Assembly (NCBI GenBank): GCA_965240325.2
Contig: OZ251247.1
Coordinates: 868,001-932,000 of the forward strand
Source: Rebecca billardiae RCC1528
Taxonomy: Eukaryota; Haptophyta
Reading direction: 5' to 3'
DNA length: 64,000 bases
Shown here: piece after piece, positions 61,875 to 64,000 of the stretch
How positions within the stretch are numbered: the stretch's first letter is position 1
Layout of the letters: each line of letters opens with the position of its first letter
Notes under the pieces: model-generated
The model's database searches: none
The model's input: the letters and a program-made list of their open reading frames with translations, nothing else
Told to the model about the DNA's origin: nothing
Program-made: the position numbers and the translations under genes

Positions 61875-63424
61875 TATTTACTTATTAGAATGAGCCTGAA
61901 CTTATTGGAAACGGCATGTAACGGTCGTCCTATATGTGACATATAGACCATGTCGACCTCACTTTGTTAGAGCATCTCAGCGAGATCGTTCTGAGTCCCC
62001 AGCAGCAGCAGGTCCCAACATGCGATATAGGCTGTGTACTGGCAGGCGGTCAAATATGTAGTTTCCTAGAAGCCACCGATCGTTACATACCCACTGTGTA
62101 TATAGGCGCCATGCTGATGAATACAGCCTCATCTGATCTCGAGCTGCGAGATACGTTTTCAGACTGTGTATACGGCCACGCGTACGGCGTATTGCAGACA
62201 TATTAGACCCAAAGCACCGGCCCCACGTCCTCAGCCCGGGAGTGCTCTCGGTCATAGTCAAGGTTTAAAGTCACTCGAGCCAACCGTCACCGCTCCCTGG
62301 CCGAGACCTACGAGGCAGGTCAAATCTGTCGTCGTCGCAGTGCGGCACAGTGCCGAGCATGCGATTCGGCAGCAAACGTCTGCTCCAGGCGGTGGCTGGC
62401 GTGTCTGCACCAAACCAGGCTGGATGGGATTGGTCCACATAGGTACGCACTACCCTGTTCCGCGCTATTTCTGGGCTTAGGGGCGGATATTCGGCCTACA
62501 GAGGCTGATCCGGCGCTGTTCGGCGCTCCTGGCTGGCTGCGCGGAGCCCAACGGCAAGCGCCGGCGTGTGCAAGGTGTCAAGATTGAGACGGTCTCTGAC
62601 GCTCCCGCCGGTCTTGGGCGCACCAGGGTGCATGAGGGCCCATCTGCATCTGCTTCTGCAGGCATGAGCGTCACAGGGGCGCGCTTGCAGGCACGGTCGA
62701 GTGCACGTCGGACCTGTCGAATGAGCCAACCGCTGCCTGCGAGCACGTCCGCGACGTCCTGAGAGGCGAATGGGAGGCGCCCAGACGCCATCAGAGGGCA
62801 CACGTGACCCATACCCAACGTACTGACCATCGCAAGTGCCACGGCAGGTGCAAACACGGGCCCTACAAGCGGAACATGACAGTTGCGAGCTCCGCGGAGG
62901 TGCTGTGCGCGAGCTCGCGCCGGTCTGCTGACGGCGATTCCGGCGCAGTAGGGCAGGTTAGGCGAGCTGGGCATTCACAGACATACATGGACGATTGGTC
63001 CGAGCATCGATCTCATTGGTCCGAGTTGATCATGCGCCACACCGTGCGGTAGCGTAGCGGGCGTACGCAGCGCACCAATTCAAGCCGGCCGACGCGCGCC
63101 GCGCACGGCGCGAGGTGGCCAAGAAGCGGGTGGTGAGCCGCTGGTGGCGCAAAGGCACGGGTCAGTAGCGCCCACCAGCGTCACGCGCGCGCGCACCCGA
63201 GACCATCTCGGCGTCTCAGAGGTCGCGAGCGCGCGGCGGTCCACTGCCTCCGGCCGCTCGTGCTGGAGCGGAACCGAGCTCTGAGCGCCCGAAGGCGTCG
63301 GAGCTCGATTTTCGAGCGAGGTCCGAGAAAAAGGCTCCGCGCCACCCTAAAAGGCCGAGGGCGGAGCGAAAATGCGACGCGACTTTGCTTTTCATTTTTA
63401 AATGGGCGGTTTGGCCCCCCTAAG

Positions 63425-63757
63425 TAGGGGGGCCAAAGAGGCACTGTAGCGTTACTGACGGCCACGAGCGCGCGTCCTAGCGAGTGTTTAGAGCTGATTT
63501 CGGGCTGGATCATTTGCCCTCTGGAGGGGTCTGGGCCGGCCATGTAAAAAAATCAGGTGCACATACCCTGAATATAGGGCGTAACGGCTAGCATATTTAC
63601 TTATTAGAATGAGCCTGAACTTATCGGAAACGGTATGTAACGGCCGTCCTATATGTGACATATAGACCATGTCGACCTCACTTTGATAGAGCATCTCAGC
63701 GAGATCGTTCTGAGTCCCCAGCAGCAGCAGGTCCCAACATGCGATATAGGCTGTGTA
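63425..63757. mobile_element. TIR element, copy 3 (partial)
   Basis: Starts TAGGGGGGCCAAAG two bases after copy 2 ends and matches copy 1 up to GATATAGGCTGTGTA. It then switches to unrelated sequence at about 63758 (TAGGGGGTCCAAGCC...). Truncated, or joined to another element. Confidence 0.8.
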
Positions 63758-64000
63758 TAGGGGGTCCAAGCCGCGGAATTAAAAATCGAAAATCGACTGA
63801 CCGATTTCGCGGTGACCATTTCCGAACATTGTTGCCTCGAATTGCGGCAGCACGGGCCGCGGCCGTTCAGAGCACGGTCGAGCCCGAGATCGGGCGAGTA
63901 GCACGCCTGGGCGGTGGACTTCATCGTCGCGTCGGCGCGGCGGAGCGCGCTCTGGCGTCAGAGGCGCGCGGGCGGGCGAGTCAGGGTGGCCACCATGACA
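63758..64000. other. Window end, nothing recognised
   Basis: Starts TAGGGGGTCCAAGC, which weakly resembles the TIR (TAGGGGGGCCAA). A different element may begin here. Confidence 0.3.

Larger units (their letters stand above)
54779..63422. mobile_element. TIR element, copy 2, split by an LTR retrotransposon
   Basis: Starts TAGGGGGGCCAAA (54779-54791) and ends TTTGGCCCCCCTA (63410-63422). Subtracting the retrotransposon and one target copy leaves about 1717 bases, matching copy 1 (1722). Differences from copy 1 are scattered point changes and tiny indels (for example TTAGAATGAGCCTG against TTAGAATGACGAGCCTG). Confidence 0.85.

Overview
The window looks like a GC-rich nuclear segment of a unicellular alga. 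Its genes are split by short GC-rich spliceosomal introns with GT-AG and occasional GC-AG borders. Proteins are rich in Ala, Gly and Arg. Introns hold TTAGGG-type telomere-like strings. LTR and other retroelements are present, and one gene starts with what reads like a signal-plus-plastid-transit leader. A haptophyte is my best guess, from general character only; no marker gene settles it.

Layout. 1-2617: 3' part of a Gly/Asn-rich low-complexity protein gene (+). 2618-6663: intergenic DNA with TA microsatellites, a possible tRNA-derived relic and a complete 1.7-kb terminal-inverted-repeat (TIR) element. 6664-11839 (-): a 12-exon UDP-glucose pyrophosphorylase (UGP) gene that I could assemble in frame from first to last exon. 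12135-14775 (+): a divergent 4-exon coiled-coil protein gene. 14776-16327: nothing recognised. 16328-33604: a repeat island of four related units in mirror orientation (two read -, two read +). They share terminal sequences but carry different interiors: an RNase H relic, a 232/180-bp satellite, a 183-bp satellite, and a decayed RT plus RNase H.

34248-47735 holds a duplicated gene (35147-38843 and 43452-47579). Each copy codes for a polytopic membrane protein resembling XK-related proteins, fused to a leucine-rich repeat (LRR) tail. Every 28-residue LRR is exactly one 84-bp phase-2 exon, and exon plus intron form a tandem unit of about 438 bp (4 units in copy A, 5 in copy B). Between the copies lie an F-box/RCC1 gene (-) and a methyltransferase gene (+). 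47736-51276 has no recognised gene. 51277-54588 holds a sulfotransferase-like gene (+), a small membrane protein gene (-) and a second methyltransferase copy (+).

54779-63422 is a second TIR element split by a 6.9-kb Copia-type LTR retrotransposon. That element has 849-bp LTRs, a 5-bp target duplication and only C-terminal RNase H pieces of pol left. A third, partial TIR copy starts at 63425.

Functionally, UGP supplies UDP-glucose for glycan synthesis. The methyltransferase and sulfotransferase-like genes would fit surface or secreted glycan modification, but that link is inference. The dominant theme is structure built by tandem duplication at several scales: splice-site segments inside UGP introns, LRR exons, whole genes, and satellite-filled retroelement derivatives.
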